Shown one piece after another: positions 25,048-33,184 of a stretch of DNA of 64,000 nucleotides. Source of the stretch: Salinispora tropica CNB-440 (GTDB lineage: Bacteria; Actinomycetota; Actinomycetes; Mycobacteriales; Micromonosporaceae); contig NC_009380.1 in the NCBI RefSeq assembly GCF_000016425.1, positions 3,786,144 to 3,850,143 of the forward strand. The letters run 5' to 3'. The translations under genes were made by a program, and so were the position numbers. The notes under the pieces are model-generated. The model saw nothing but the letters and a program-made list of their open reading frames with translations, did no database searches and was not told where the DNA came from. Numbering within the stretch: the first letter of the stretch is position 1; each line of letters opens with the position of its first letter.

Positions 25048-27231
25048 GTGTGGTCGTGGCGTGGTGTCCGGAACTGGCTTCAGCAGCGGGACCCGGACTA
25101 CTGCCTCGCCCGCCGTGCGGCACGACTGACCCTCGTCGCCTGCCTCGTCTTCTACGGCTGTCGCTACGGCCTGGACAGCACGCCCATGGCGACATACGCG
25201 TTGTTCGGCACCATCGCCTCCGGCGTGTTCACCCAACTGCCGGGACGGCCAGCCCAGCGGGCGCGGACGCTACTCGCCGCACTGCCGATCATGTGGATAT
25301 TGATCGCCGCCGGCACGATGCTGGCCGCGAACACCTGGGCCGCCACGGCCGGCATGCTCGTGGTGGGGTTCGCCGTCGCCGTCGCCGGTGTCAGCGGGCC
25401 TCGGATAATCGGCCTCGGCGGTGCATTTCAGATCTTCTACATCCTGGCCAGCTTTCCGCCCTACCAACCCGACAGGCTGCCGGAACGGCTCGCCGGCGTG
25501 ACGCTCGCCATCGGACTGGTGGCCGTGGCCGAGGTGACCCTCTGGCCCGGCCCCGCACCGGTCACCTTCGCACAGCGCCTGGGCGCCGCCACGCGCCGTA
25601 CCGCCTCGTACGTCGCCGCGCTCGCGGATGTGCTGGCCGGGCAGCCGGGCGCCGAGGAGGAAGCATGGCGTCGCCACGCCCGGGCAGTCAACGCCGTCGA
25701 GCAGGCTCGGATGTCGCGGCTGTCCCCGACTGAGCGGGCGACGTCGGCAGGCCGCCGCGACCACGCGCTACGAGACGCGTCCATCGGCCTGCGCCAAACA
25801 CTGCGGAGCGCCGGTTGGCTGCTGCGAAACGAGGCGGCGACCACGGACAGGGAATCGGCAGACCTGCTGCGGCGATGCGCGGCGTCTCTCCGTCGCTCGG
25901 GTGACACGCTGGTGGGAACGGAGCCGGCCTCCCCCCGAGCCGTCCCGACAACAGAACATCGACGCCCGGAAGCATGGCGGTCGGCCACGGCTGCCCAGCT
26001 ACGGGTTGCCGCGAGCGTAGGGATGCTGGCGCGGCATGCCGACTTCGTCGCCACTGCCGTCAGGATTGCCGACGGTCACGCCGACCCGACGCATCCGCCG
26101 GCTGGCCCGGACACGTTCTGGTATCTGCGTCGCAGCCTTCCGTCGCTGTACTGGCAGCGGCTGCGGTTCCACCTCACCCCGCGTTCGGTCTCCTTCCAGC
26201 AGGCGCTCCGGCTCGCCGTCGCGCTGGCCGCCGCACGACTGATCGCTGGAATACTGGATCTGAAGCACGGCTTCTGGGTGCTCCTGGCCATTCTCACCCT
26301 CCTGCGGACGTCTGCCGCGGACACTCGGGCCACGTTCCGCCTGGCGCTGACCGGAACGCTCGTCGGCGCTTCTGCCGGGGCCCTGTTACTGCTGGTGTTC
26401 CCCGGACAGGAGACATATGTGGCGATCCTGCCGCTGACGATGCTGTTGGCCCTGGGTGTGGGGCCGTTGCTCGGACTGGTCTGGGCGCAGGCGCTGCTGA
26501 CGCTGCTGCTGATCACCGTCTTCGCTCAGCTCACCCCAACCGACTGGCAGCTAGCCGGGGTCCGTCTGCTGGACGTCCTGATCGGGGCGACCATCGGCGT
26601 CGTCGCTGGCACCCTCATCTGGCCACGCGGTGGCGGTGGCGAGCTCCGCCACCGCGCGTCCGCTCTCCTCGACGTCGGCGCGCACGCGATCGAGGAAACC
26701 GTCACGACGTTGGCGGAACGAGGCGGAAGGCGGCATGCGGTCCAGGCGACGCACCGGGCGCAGGCCTTGGCCGACGCGTCGTTCTGCCAGTACCACCTGG
26801 AAAGCCGCGACCCGGAACCGTCCGACGTTGACTGGGAAGCGGCGCTGGTCGCCGGGCATCGCATCGTGCGTGGCGCGGAGGCACTCCTCATCGGTGACCG
26901 ACCCGGAACGCTGGCAGCGAGCTGGCCCGCACCCACTGCCCGACTCGTGCGCCGAGCCGAGTGGCTGCGCTCCGCGTACGCCGATGTGGCCAGCCACGTA
27001 CCGCAGGGCCACCTCCAGCAGGTGGCGCCCGTTCCGACAGCCGCGACGGGTGTCGTGGAGCAGGTCCACCGGATCATTCAGGCCGGCGAACGGCGGGCCG
27101 ACGTCCTGCGCCTGATCGAGGTCGACCTGTGGCTGGCCGACCTCGGTCGATGTCTCAACCGAGTCCCCGTACCGGAGCGGCGGTCCGAGGGGCACCGAGC
27201 GCCCGGATCGTCGAAACCGTCGGGCAGTTAA
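25048..27231 (+). CDS. FUSC-family integral membrane protein (aromatic acid exporter-like)
   Basis: A 727-residue protein with two membrane blocks. The N-terminal block (about residues 25-180) has some five helices, including GIASGVFTQLPGRPAQRAR-type spacing. A soluble, Arg-rich helical middle spans about 185-395, and a second block of about six helices (about 395-535) includes DLKHGFWVLLAILTLLRTSAADT, the FUSC signature region. A 190-residue helical cytosolic tail follows. FUSC proteins are related to AaeB/YccS exporters of aromatic acids, but the substrate here is unknown. The GTG start fits a leaderless promoter. The gene converges on a MerR regulator and shares with it the bases TTAA as stop codons. 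Confidence 0.82.
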   Translation: MWSWRGVRNWLQQRDPDYCLARRAARLTLVACLVFYGCRYGLDSTPMATYALFGTIASGVFTQLPGRPAQRARTLLAALPIMWILIAAGTMLAANTWAATAGMLVVGFAVAVAGVSGPRIIGLGGAFQIFYILASFPPYQPDRLPERLAGVTLAIGLVAVAEVTLWPGPAPVTFAQRLGAATRRTASYVAALADVLAGQPGAEEEAWRRHARAVNAVEQARMSRLSPTERATSAGRRDHALRDASIGLRQTLRSAGWLLRNEAATTDRESADLLRRCAASLRRSGDTLVGTEPASPRAVPTTEHRRPEAWRSATAAQLRVAASVGMLARHADFVATAVRIADGHADPTHPPAGPDTFWYLRRSLPSLYWQRLRFHLTPRSVSFQQALRLAVALAAARLIAGILDLKHGFWVLLAILTLLRTSAADTRATFRLALTGTLVGASAGALLLLVFPGQETYVAILPLTMLLALGVGPLLGLVWAQALLTLLLITVFAQLTPTDWQLAGVRLLDVLIGATIGVVAGTLIWPRGGGGELRHRASALLDVGAHAIEETVTTLAERGGRRHAVQATHRAQALADASFCQYHLESRDPEPSDVDWEAALVAGHRIVRGAEALLIGDRPGTLAASWPAPTARLVRRAEWLRSAYADVASHVPQGHLQQVAPVPTAATGVVEQVHRIIQAGERRADVLRLIEVDLWLADLGRCLNRVPVPERRSEGHRAPGSSKPSGS

Positions 27232-27596
27232 CACGGACGTAGGTGTTGGTCGTAAAAACGGATCTTGGCCTGTAGGTGATCGTACTGACGTTGAAGCAGG
27301 TCCATCCGCTCTTCCACCCGCCCAGCGTGCCGCTCGAGCAGTGCCTGGCGCTCCCCCATGGTGTGCGTGCCCTCCCGGACCAGCTCGGCGTACCGGCACA
27401 TCTCAGCGATCGGCATACCGGTGTCGCGCAGACAGCGGAACAACACCAACCAACCCAGGTCGTCATCGGTGAAGACGCGCTGCCCGCCGGAGGTGCGGCC
27501 GACCTCGTTGAGCAGGCCGATCTTCTCGTAGTACCGGAGCGTGTCGAGACTGAAACCGCTGCGCCGCGCGGCCTCGGAGGGTGCGTACCCGGACAT
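27228..27596 (-). CDS. MerR family transcriptional regulator
   Basis: A 122-residue regulator. Residues 3-70 form the winged helix (YAPSEAARRSGFSLDTLRYYEKIGLL, GGQRVFTDDDLGWLVLFRCLRD). A long dimerisation helix follows (residues 78-118) without the cysteines used by metal-sensing MerR proteins, so it is more like the group that senses organic or redox stress. It starts at an ATG with TAGGCT 6 bases upstream on the minus strand. It is divergent from an aldo/keto reductase gene whose promoter carries a perfect 20-bp palindrome of the MerR operator kind, the probable target. Confidence 0.9.
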   Translation of the reverse strand: MSGYAPSEAARRSGFSLDTLRYYEKIGLLNEVGRTSGGQRVFTDDDLGWLVLFRCLRDTGMPIAEMCRYAELVREGTHTMGERQALLERHAGRVEERMDLLQRQYDHLQAKIRFYDQHLRPC

Positions 27597-27602
27597 GCTG
27601 GC

Positions 27603-27608
27603 AGCCTA
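27603..27608 (-). promoter_or_regulatory. -10 hexamer TAGGCT for the merR-type gene
   Basis: On the minus strand TAGGCT, then GCCAGC, then ATG at 27596. Confidence 0.5.
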
Positions 27609-27688
27609 GAGGAACCTCGTCGGGTGACGGGTGCCTCGTCGTGCGTCCACACATCGACCCCTGCCCCTCGGCAGGACTCACCTGGCAC

Positions 27689-27719
27689 TTGACCTGGAGT
27701 GCACTCCAGGTTGGAGGCT
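27689..27719 (+). promoter_or_regulatory. MerR-type operator/promoter of the aldo/keto reductase gene
   Basis: TTGACC (-35, 27689-27694) overlaps the perfect palindrome ACCTGGAGTGCACTCCAGGT (27692-27711). The -10 candidate GAGGCT (27714-27719) follows with a 19-base spacer, the over-long spacing that MerR regulators correct by distorting DNA. Confidence 0.8.
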
Positions 27720-27726
27720 AGCCCGC

Positions 27727-28734
27727 ATGACATTGACACGGACACTGGGTCACAGCGGAATCGAGGTCAGCGCGATCGGAATGGGTTGCTGGGCGATCGG
27801 CGGGCCGCTGTGGGGCGACGGCGGGCAGCCGTTCGGCTGGGGCGACGTCAACGACGACGAGTCGATCCGTACCATCCACGCCGTACTCGACCATGGCGGG
27901 ACCCTCTTCGACACCGCCAACAACTACGGCGCCGGGCACAGTGAGCGGATCCTCGGCCGCGCCCTCACCGGCCGCCGGGACCAGGTGGTGATCGCCACCA
28001 AGTTCGGCAACTGTTCCGAGGAGGCGACCCGCCGATGGACCGGGACCGATCACAGTCCGGAGCACGCCGTAGCGAGCCTGGAGGAGTCGCTGCGCCGCCT
28101 CGGTACCGACTACGTCGACCTCTACCAGTTGCACCTCAACGAACTGCCGACGTCCGCCGCGCTCGACCTGGTCGACACACTGGAGGACCTGGTCAGCAGC
28201 GGCAAGATCCGGGCGTACGGTTGGAGCACCGACAATCCCGAGTCGGCGGCGGCGTTGGCCGCGACCGGACCGCACTGCGCCACCGTCCAGCACGACCAGT
28301 CGGTGTTGGCGGACAACGCGGCGATGCTCGCCGTCTGCGACACGTACGACCTGGCGAGCATCAACCGGGGTCCACTGGCGATGGGTCTACTCACCGGCTC
28401 GAACCGGGAGGTCGGTTCCGACGACATTCGCGGGATGGCTCCGCCGTGGCTGGTCTGGTATTCCGACGGCCGACCTACGCCGCAGTGGGCTCAGCGCGTG
28501 GCGGAAATCCGGGACGCGCTCACCGCCGACGGCCGTACCCTGGCCCAGGGCGCGCTGGGCTGGCTGCTGGCCCGCAGCCCACGGAGCGTCCCGATCCCGG
28601 GCTGCCGCACCGTCGCCCAGGCAGCGGAGAACATCGGCACGCTCACCCGTGGTCCGCTCCCTGCGGACACGTACGCCGAGGTCGAGCGTCTGCTGGCAGA
28701 TCTTCGGCAAACCCAGGCCGAACCGGTCAGGTGA
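27727..28734 (+). CDS. Aldo/keto reductase, MerR-controlled
   Basis: A 335-residue oxidoreductase. The tetrad is Asp62, Tyr67 (FDTANNYGAGHSERILG), Lys92 (VIATKFGN) and His136 (YQLHLNE). GMGCWAIGGPLWGDGGQPFGWG is the long N-terminal variant typical of this subgroup. ATG 27727 is selected because it follows the MerR-type promoter; upstream codons would lie inside the operator. The substrate is unknown. Its control by a divergent MerR protein suggests induction by a toxic aldehyde or redox-active compound, which is inference. Confidence 0.88.
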   Translation: MTLTRTLGHSGIEVSAIGMGCWAIGGPLWGDGGQPFGWGDVNDDESIRTIHAVLDHGGTLFDTANNYGAGHSERILGRALTGRRDQVVIATKFGNCSEEATRRWTGTDHSPEHAVASLEESLRRLGTDYVDLYQLHLNELPTSAALDLVDTLEDLVSSGKIRAYGWSTDNPESAAALAATGPHCATVQHDQSVLADNAAMLAVCDTYDLASINRGPLAMGLLTGSNREVGSDDIRGMAPPWLVWYSDGRPTPQWAQRVAEIRDALTADGRTLAQGALGWLLARSPRSVPIPGCRTVAQAAENIGTLTRGPLPADTYAEVERLLADLRQTQAEPVR

Positions 28735-28779
28735 CCGACTCAACGCATCTGTCGGCCACCTGTATCCGACAATACGAGC

Positions 28780-29691
28780 ATGCGGATTCTGATGGCCGGT
28801 GCGTCCGGCTTCCTCGGCACCCGGCTGGCCGACCGGCTCACCGCGGACGGGCACCACGTAACGCGGCTGGTTCGTCGGCCGCCGCGCGACGCCGACGAAC
28901 GACAGTGGAACCCGACCGCGGCGCAGCTCGACCCGGCGGTGGTGGCGGAGGCGGACGCCGTGGTCAACCTGGCCGGCGCCGGCGTCGGTGACCGCCGGTG
29001 GAACGACGCCTACCGGCGGGTCATCCGCTCCAGTCGTGTGGACACCACCACCACCTTGGCGATCACGATCGCCGGGCTGCCGGCCGCTGACCGCCCAGAG
29101 GTGCTGGTCAACTCGTCGGCGGTGGGGTGGTACGGCAACACCGGTGACCGGGTTGTCGACGAGGAGGCGGCGGCCGGTGAGGGCTTCCTGGCCGATGTCT
29201 GCCGGGTGTGGGAGGCCGCGACCCGGCCGGCCGAGGACGCCGGGGTACGCGTGGTACGGCTACGGACCGGGTTGCCGCTACACCGCGACGGCGGCCTACT
29301 CAAGCCGCAGCTGCTGCCGTTCCGGCTCGGCATCGCGGGTCGACTGGGCAGTGGCCGGCAGTGGCTGCCGTGGATCGCGATGGTGGACTGGCTGGACGCC
29401 GCCGCCCTCACCATCGGGCGGGCCGACCTCGCCGGCCCGGTCAACGCGGTCGGGCCGGCACCGGTGACCAACGCCGAGTTCACCCGAGAACTGGCCCGGC
29501 AGTTGCACCGTCCGGCGATCATCCCGATCCCGGCGCTGGCGCTGAAGGTGGCCCTCGGCGGCTTCGCGCAAGAGGCGCTGACCAGTGCTCGAGTCCTGCC
29601 TGGGGTGTTGACCCAGGCGGGTTTCGACTACCGCCACCCGCATCTGGCCAGCGCCCTGAACGCCGCGCTCGCGGCGGAGCCGGATCGATGA
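28780..29691 (+). CDS. TIGR01777-type NAD-dependent epimerase/SDR protein
   Basis: A 303-residue Rossmann-fold protein. MRILMAGASGFLGTRLADRL is the nucleotide-binding start, VVNLAGAGVGDRRWNDAY and SSAVGWYGNTGD are hallmarks of the TIGR01777 family, and the C-terminal half contains the family DUF1731-type tail (ARVLPGVLTQAGFDYRHP). The natural substrate is unknown. GACAAT lies 6 bases before the ATG. Genes of this family sit next to lipB in several actinomycetes, as they nearly do here. Confidence 0.87.
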   Translation: MRILMAGASGFLGTRLADRLTADGHHVTRLVRRPPRDADERQWNPTAAQLDPAVVAEADAVVNLAGAGVGDRRWNDAYRRVIRSSRVDTTTTLAITIAGLPAADRPEVLVNSSAVGWYGNTGDRVVDEEAAAGEGFLADVCRVWEAATRPAEDAGVRVVRLRTGLPLHRDGGLLKPQLLPFRLGIAGRLGSGRQWLPWIAMVDWLDAAALTIGRADLAGPVNAVGPAPVTNAEFTRELARQLHRPAIIPIPALALKVALGGFAQEALTSARVLPGVLTQAGFDYRHPHLASALNAALAAEPDR

Positions 29692-29780
29692 GCGGCGGCC
29701 CGGTGCAGGGCAGCACGACAGCGACCGGCATTAACGGGCTCTTCCTCGCAGGTCTGACCGGCGTCTCCGGATCCGGTTGG

Positions 29781-29786
29781 TAACGT
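29781..29786 (+). promoter_or_regulatory. -10 hexamer TAACGT, leaderless-type
   Basis: TAACGT followed by 7 bases and the GTG at 29794. Confidence 0.5.
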
Positions 29787-29793
29787 CCGCTGC

Positions 29794-31617
29794 GTGCCGA
29801 CCTCGCCGTCCGTGGTGTCCACGCCGACCCCACCCTCCCGCGTTCACCGTAACCGTCGGGCAGATCTGATCGTGGCGCTCGTCGCGCTCGCCCTCGCGGT
29901 GTGGGTGACCAGTGGGCTCTGGCGGGACCCGAACGGTCGCACGATCATGGTCAACTCCAGCGATCAGGCGCTGTTCGAATGGTTACTGGCCTTCGGCGGG
30001 CATGCCCTCACCCACGGGCAGAACCCGCTCTTCACCTACATGATCAACATGCCAGACGGGGTCAACCTCGCGGTCAACACGTCGATCACTGTATATGCAG
30101 CGCTCTTCGCGCCGCTGACGTACCTGATCGGACCGCCAGCCACCTTCCTGGTGATCCTCACGCTCAACCTCGCCGCCACCGCGATCGCCTGGTACTGGCT
30201 ACTCAACCGCCAGTTCGCCCGCAGCCCGCTCGCCGCCGGGCTGGGTGGACTGTTCATCGGCTTCTCCCCCGGCATGGTCTCGCACGCCAACGCCCACCTG
30301 AACTGGACCGCCGGCTGGTTGGTCCCGCTGTTGATCTGGCGCGCCTTCGCGCTGCGCCGAAGCGGGCACCGGGTCCGCGACGGCGTTATCCTCGGCGTTC
30401 TGGTCGCGGTGGCGTTCTCCATCGCCGCCGAAGGGCTCTTCTTCACCGCGCTCGCCCTCGGCCTTTTCGTCGTCGTCTGGGCGCTGCACCCCGCCAGCCG
30501 CGCCGAAGCACGCGCGGTGTTGCCGGGCTTCCTCGGGGGGCTCGCGGTAACCGCGCTGGTGGCCGGGTTACTCCTGGCCTACCCGCTGTGGCTGCACTTC
30601 GCCGGCCCACAACGCTTCGACGGCACCGGCTTCGACGCGGTGATCCACTCCGAGGACATCGCCGCGTACGCCGCGTACCCTCGACGCTCGATCGCTGGCG
30701 AGGCGGGGCTACGGACCGGTCTCGCCCCGAACCCGACCGAGGAGAACTCGTTCTTCGGGCTACCGCTGCTGCTACTCGTCATCGCCGCCTTCGCGCTGCT
30801 GTGGCGGCGCGTCCAGCAGGCGCCCCAGCGGGCCACGCTCTGGGCGCTCGGGGCGGTGGCGGTGGTCTTCACCGTGCTGTCGTTCGGGCCGCAGGCCACG
30901 TTCGACGGCCACCGCTTCGACCTGCCGATGCCCTTCGACCTGTTGGCTCACCTACCGGTGGTCAACGCCGCGTTGCCCGCCCGGTTGGCACTGGTGGTGG
31001 CGCCCGTGATCGGGGTGCTGCTCGCGTACACGGTGGATGCGCTACGGGCCGAACCTCCGCGGTCCCGGCCGGCCCGGCTCGCCTGGCTGGCGGCGTTCGC
31101 CGTGGCGCTGGTACCGCTGACGCCGACCCCGCTGCTCACGATCGAGCGGGAGCCGATCCCGCGTTTCTTCACCTCCGGCGCCTGGCGGGACTACGTCTCA
31201 CCGGGCGGGGTCCTCACGCCAATACCACTGGCCGTGGATGTGTACCCGGACGGACAGCGGTGGCAGGCGCACGTTCTCGCGGACCGGCAGGGCGAGTTCC
31301 GGATCCCGTCCGGGTTCTTCCTCGGCCCGGGCGGTCCGGACGGGCGCGGCCGGATCGGTCCGGTGCCCCGGCCACTGAGCGCCATCCTCGACGAGGCCGC
31401 CCGCTTGGGTGCGGTGCCGATCGTCACCGAGGGGACCCGGGAAGACGTCCAAGCTGACCTGCGGCACTGGCAGATCGAGACGGTGGTGCTCGCGGACCAG
31501 GTGCACGGAGCGAAGTGGGCTGTCGATGAGGAGGCCCTTCTGGAGACCGCCACCGAGTTGTTCGGTGAGCCGGAGCGGGTCGAGGACGTCTGGGTCTGGC
31601 GGGTCTCGCCCGGCTGA
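29794..31617 (+). CDS. Polytopic membrane protein, possible GT-C glycosyltransferase
   Basis: A 607-residue protein with about ten to twelve hydrophobic helices between residues 25 and 440, then an extracytoplasmic C-terminal domain of about 150 residues. The first loop contains NSSDQALFEWLLAFGGHAL, where an acidic residue after helix 1 is reminiscent of the GT-C catalytic loop, and GFSPGMVSHANAHLNWTAGW is a second conserved-looking loop. GT-C enzymes move sugars from polyprenyl phosphates to acceptors outside the membrane; membership is proposed on topology, not on a full motif. It precedes lipB by 75 bases, but lipB has its own promoter. Confidence 0.7.
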   Translation: MPTSPSVVSTPTPPSRVHRNRRADLIVALVALALAVWVTSGLWRDPNGRTIMVNSSDQALFEWLLAFGGHALTHGQNPLFTYMINMPDGVNLAVNTSITVYAALFAPLTYLIGPPATFLVILTLNLAATAIAWYWLLNRQFARSPLAAGLGGLFIGFSPGMVSHANAHLNWTAGWLVPLLIWRAFALRRSGHRVRDGVILGVLVAVAFSIAAEGLFFTALALGLFVVVWALHPASRAEARAVLPGFLGGLAVTALVAGLLLAYPLWLHFAGPQRFDGTGFDAVIHSEDIAAYAAYPRRSIAGEAGLRTGLAPNPTEENSFFGLPLLLLVIAAFALLWRRVQQAPQRATLWALGAVAVVFTVLSFGPQATFDGHRFDLPMPFDLLAHLPVVNAALPARLALVVAPVIGVLLAYTVDALRAEPPRSRPARLAWLAAFAVALVPLTPTPLLTIEREPIPRFFTSGAWRDYVSPGGVLTPIPLAVDVYPDGQRWQAHVLADRQGEFRIPSGFFLGPGGPDGRGRIGPVPRPLSAILDEAARLGAVPIVTEGTREDVQADLRHWQIETVVLADQVHGAKWAVDEEALLETATELFGEPERVEDVWVWRVSPG

Positions 31618-31680
31618 GCCGTGGGACGGGCGTACCGGGTGAGTCGGATCACGAGCCGAGGTGACCGACGGGTACGGGAC

Positions 31681-31686
31681 TAGGCT
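31681..31686 (+). promoter_or_regulatory. -10 hexamer TAGGCT for lipB, leaderless-type
   Basis: TAGGCT, GGTCCC, then GTG at 31693. Confidence 0.55.
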
Positions 31687-31692
31687 GGTCCC

Positions 31693-32334
31693 GTGACCAC
31701 GACTACCCCGGACCTGACCATTGTCCGCGCCGGCACTCTCGGCTACGAGGCCGCGTGGGAGGAGCAGCGCCGGCTGCACGAGTCGGTGGTTGCCGACGAG
31801 CGTGGCGACGCCGTGCTGCTGTTGGAGCACCCCAGCGTCTACACCGCGGGCAAGCGCACCGAGCCGTGGGACCGGCCGATGGACGGCACCCCGGTCATCG
31901 ACGTCGACCGCGGCGGAAAGATCACCTGGCACGGTCCGGGTCAGCTCGTCGGGTATCCGATCCTGCGCCTACCCAACCCGGTCGACGTGGTCGCGTACGT
32001 GCGCCGGGTGGAACAGATGCTGATCGACGTCTGTGCCGAGTTCGGGCTGGTGGCCGGCCGGATCGAGGGGCGTAGCGGAGTCTGGGTGCCGGCGGATGAC
32101 CGCGGGCCCGCGCGCAAGGTCGCCGCGATCGGCATCCGCGTCGCCCGCGGCGTCACCCTGCACGGCTTCTCGCTGAACTGTGACTGCGACCTGACGTACT
32201 ACGACCGGATCGTGCCGTGCGGCATCAGCGATGCCGGGGTGACCTCGCTCGCGGCCGAGCTGGGCCGACCGGTGACCGTGGCGGACGCCCTTCCGGTGGT
32301 CGAGCGGCACCTGCCCACCCTCATCGAACCCTGA
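31693..32334 (+). CDS. lipB: Octanoyl-[acyl-carrier-protein]:protein octanoyltransferase
   Basis: A 213-residue enzyme that moves octanoate from acyl carrier protein to the lipoyl lysine of target proteins. RGGKITWHGPGQLVGYP is the signature; the catalytic lysine is in ARKVAAIGIR and the cysteine in PCGISDAGVTSL. Targets visible in this window are the two lipoyl domains of SucB; the glycine cleavage H protein is elsewhere. LipA follows on the same strand but is separated by an opposite-strand gene, an unusual break of the common lipB-lipA pair. Confidence 0.94.
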   Translation: MTTTTPDLTIVRAGTLGYEAAWEEQRRLHESVVADERGDAVLLLEHPSVYTAGKRTEPWDRPMDGTPVIDVDRGGKITWHGPGQLVGYPILRLPNPVDVVAYVRRVEQMLIDVCAEFGLVAGRIEGRSGVWVPADDRGPARKVAAIGIRVARGVTLHGFSLNCDCDLTYYDRIVPCGISDAGVTSLAAELGRPVTVADALPVVERHLPTLIEP

Positions 32335-32352
32335 ACCCAGCGCGTGGGTCGC

Positions 32353-33081
32353 TCAGGCTGGCCGACGCCGGATCCACCAGAGCGAGATGAGCGACAGGGC
32401 GGCGGCCAGTGTGATCAATATCCCGAGTTCCCGCCACTGCGCCAGCCAGAAGTTCCCTGCTGGCACGTAACGCTCCTCCTGCAGCAGCCGCTGTGCGCCC
32501 AGCCACTCCCGGCAATCCGGGGTGCACTTTTCCTGGTCGGTCGGCCCGCGATACTCCGGTCCACCGGGCGTGGTCACGATGGTGTTCGACAGCTGCCACG
32601 AATCAGCTTCGCTCGGCCAGGCTTCGACCTTGGTCACTACGTCGTTCATTCCCTCGATCATGCCGACACGCTCGGCGGTCAGCGCGGTGACGCGATGTAC
32701 GGGTTCGGCGATCAGCGGGCGTAGTTCGACGGCGCCAACCTGTGCCGCCACGACGAGTGCCAGGGTCACCGCCACAGCGGCCAGGGTCTTGCGCAGCATC
32801 AGTCCGACGGTCCCCCCGAGGGCGAAGGCGAAGATGGCGTAGCCGATCGGCACCACGCCGCGGGTGGGGAAGACCAGCGGGGTCACCGAGCTGGCCTGGG
32901 CCAGGGTGGCGTGGGCATCGTCGATGGGTTGCGCCCAGCTGGTCAGGGCGAGGCTGAGCACACCCGCGACGAGTGCGGCTGCCAGGCCGCCGATCGACAG
33001 CTTGACGAGCAGCCAGCGGCGTCGGGAGCGTGGTGGTCTCGGTAAGGGTGCGCCGCTCCGCAGGGAGCAGCTCTTCGGCAC
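32353..33081 (-). CDS. ABC transporter permease-like protein, N-terminally truncated
   Basis: A 242-residue membrane protein with about four helices. The segments SRRRWLLVKLSIGGL, RGVVPIGYAIFAFALGGTVGLMLRKT and the C-terminal FWLAQWRELGILITLA followed by WWIRRR match the second half of a large actinomycete ABC permease family whose members have roughly 100 more residues and extra helices at the N-terminus. The start of this protein (SGAPLPRPPRSRRRW) looks like a deletion scar of the GAPLLARE...RRRW region of relatives. No ABC ATPase gene is adjacent. It is therefore probably non-functional or a remnant, lying between lipB and lipA on the opposite strand. Confidence 0.6.
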   Translation of the reverse strand: MPKSCSLRSGAPLPRPPRSRRRWLLVKLSIGGLAAALVAGVLSLALTSWAQPIDDAHATLAQASSVTPLVFPTRGVVPIGYAIFAFALGGTVGLMLRKTLAAVAVTLALVVAAQVGAVELRPLIAEPVHRVTALTAERVGMIEGMNDVVTKVEAWPSEADSWQLSNTIVTTPGGPEYRGPTDQEKCTPDCREWLGAQRLLQEERYVPAGNFWLAQWRELGILITLAAALSLISLWWIRRRPA

Positions 33082-33171
33082 CGCCGCGGCCCGGCGCCAC
33101 GGTGTCCGGGGTCACCGCGCCAACGACGTGATGCCCGTCGCCCAACATGCATCGACGGCGAGCGACGGGCG

Positions 33172-33177
33172 TAGGCT
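33172..33177 (+). promoter_or_regulatory. -10 hexamer TAGGCT for lipA, leaderless-type
   Basis: TAGGCT, CGACTTC, then GTG at 33185. Confidence 0.55.
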
Positions 33178-33184
33178 CGACTTC

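Noticed and set aside
25048..25733. Extension of the frame from 24789 through the FUSC gene (314 codons in all)
   Set aside because: Beyond about 25020 it overlaps the FUSC coding region in another frame and becomes Arg-rich without domain content.
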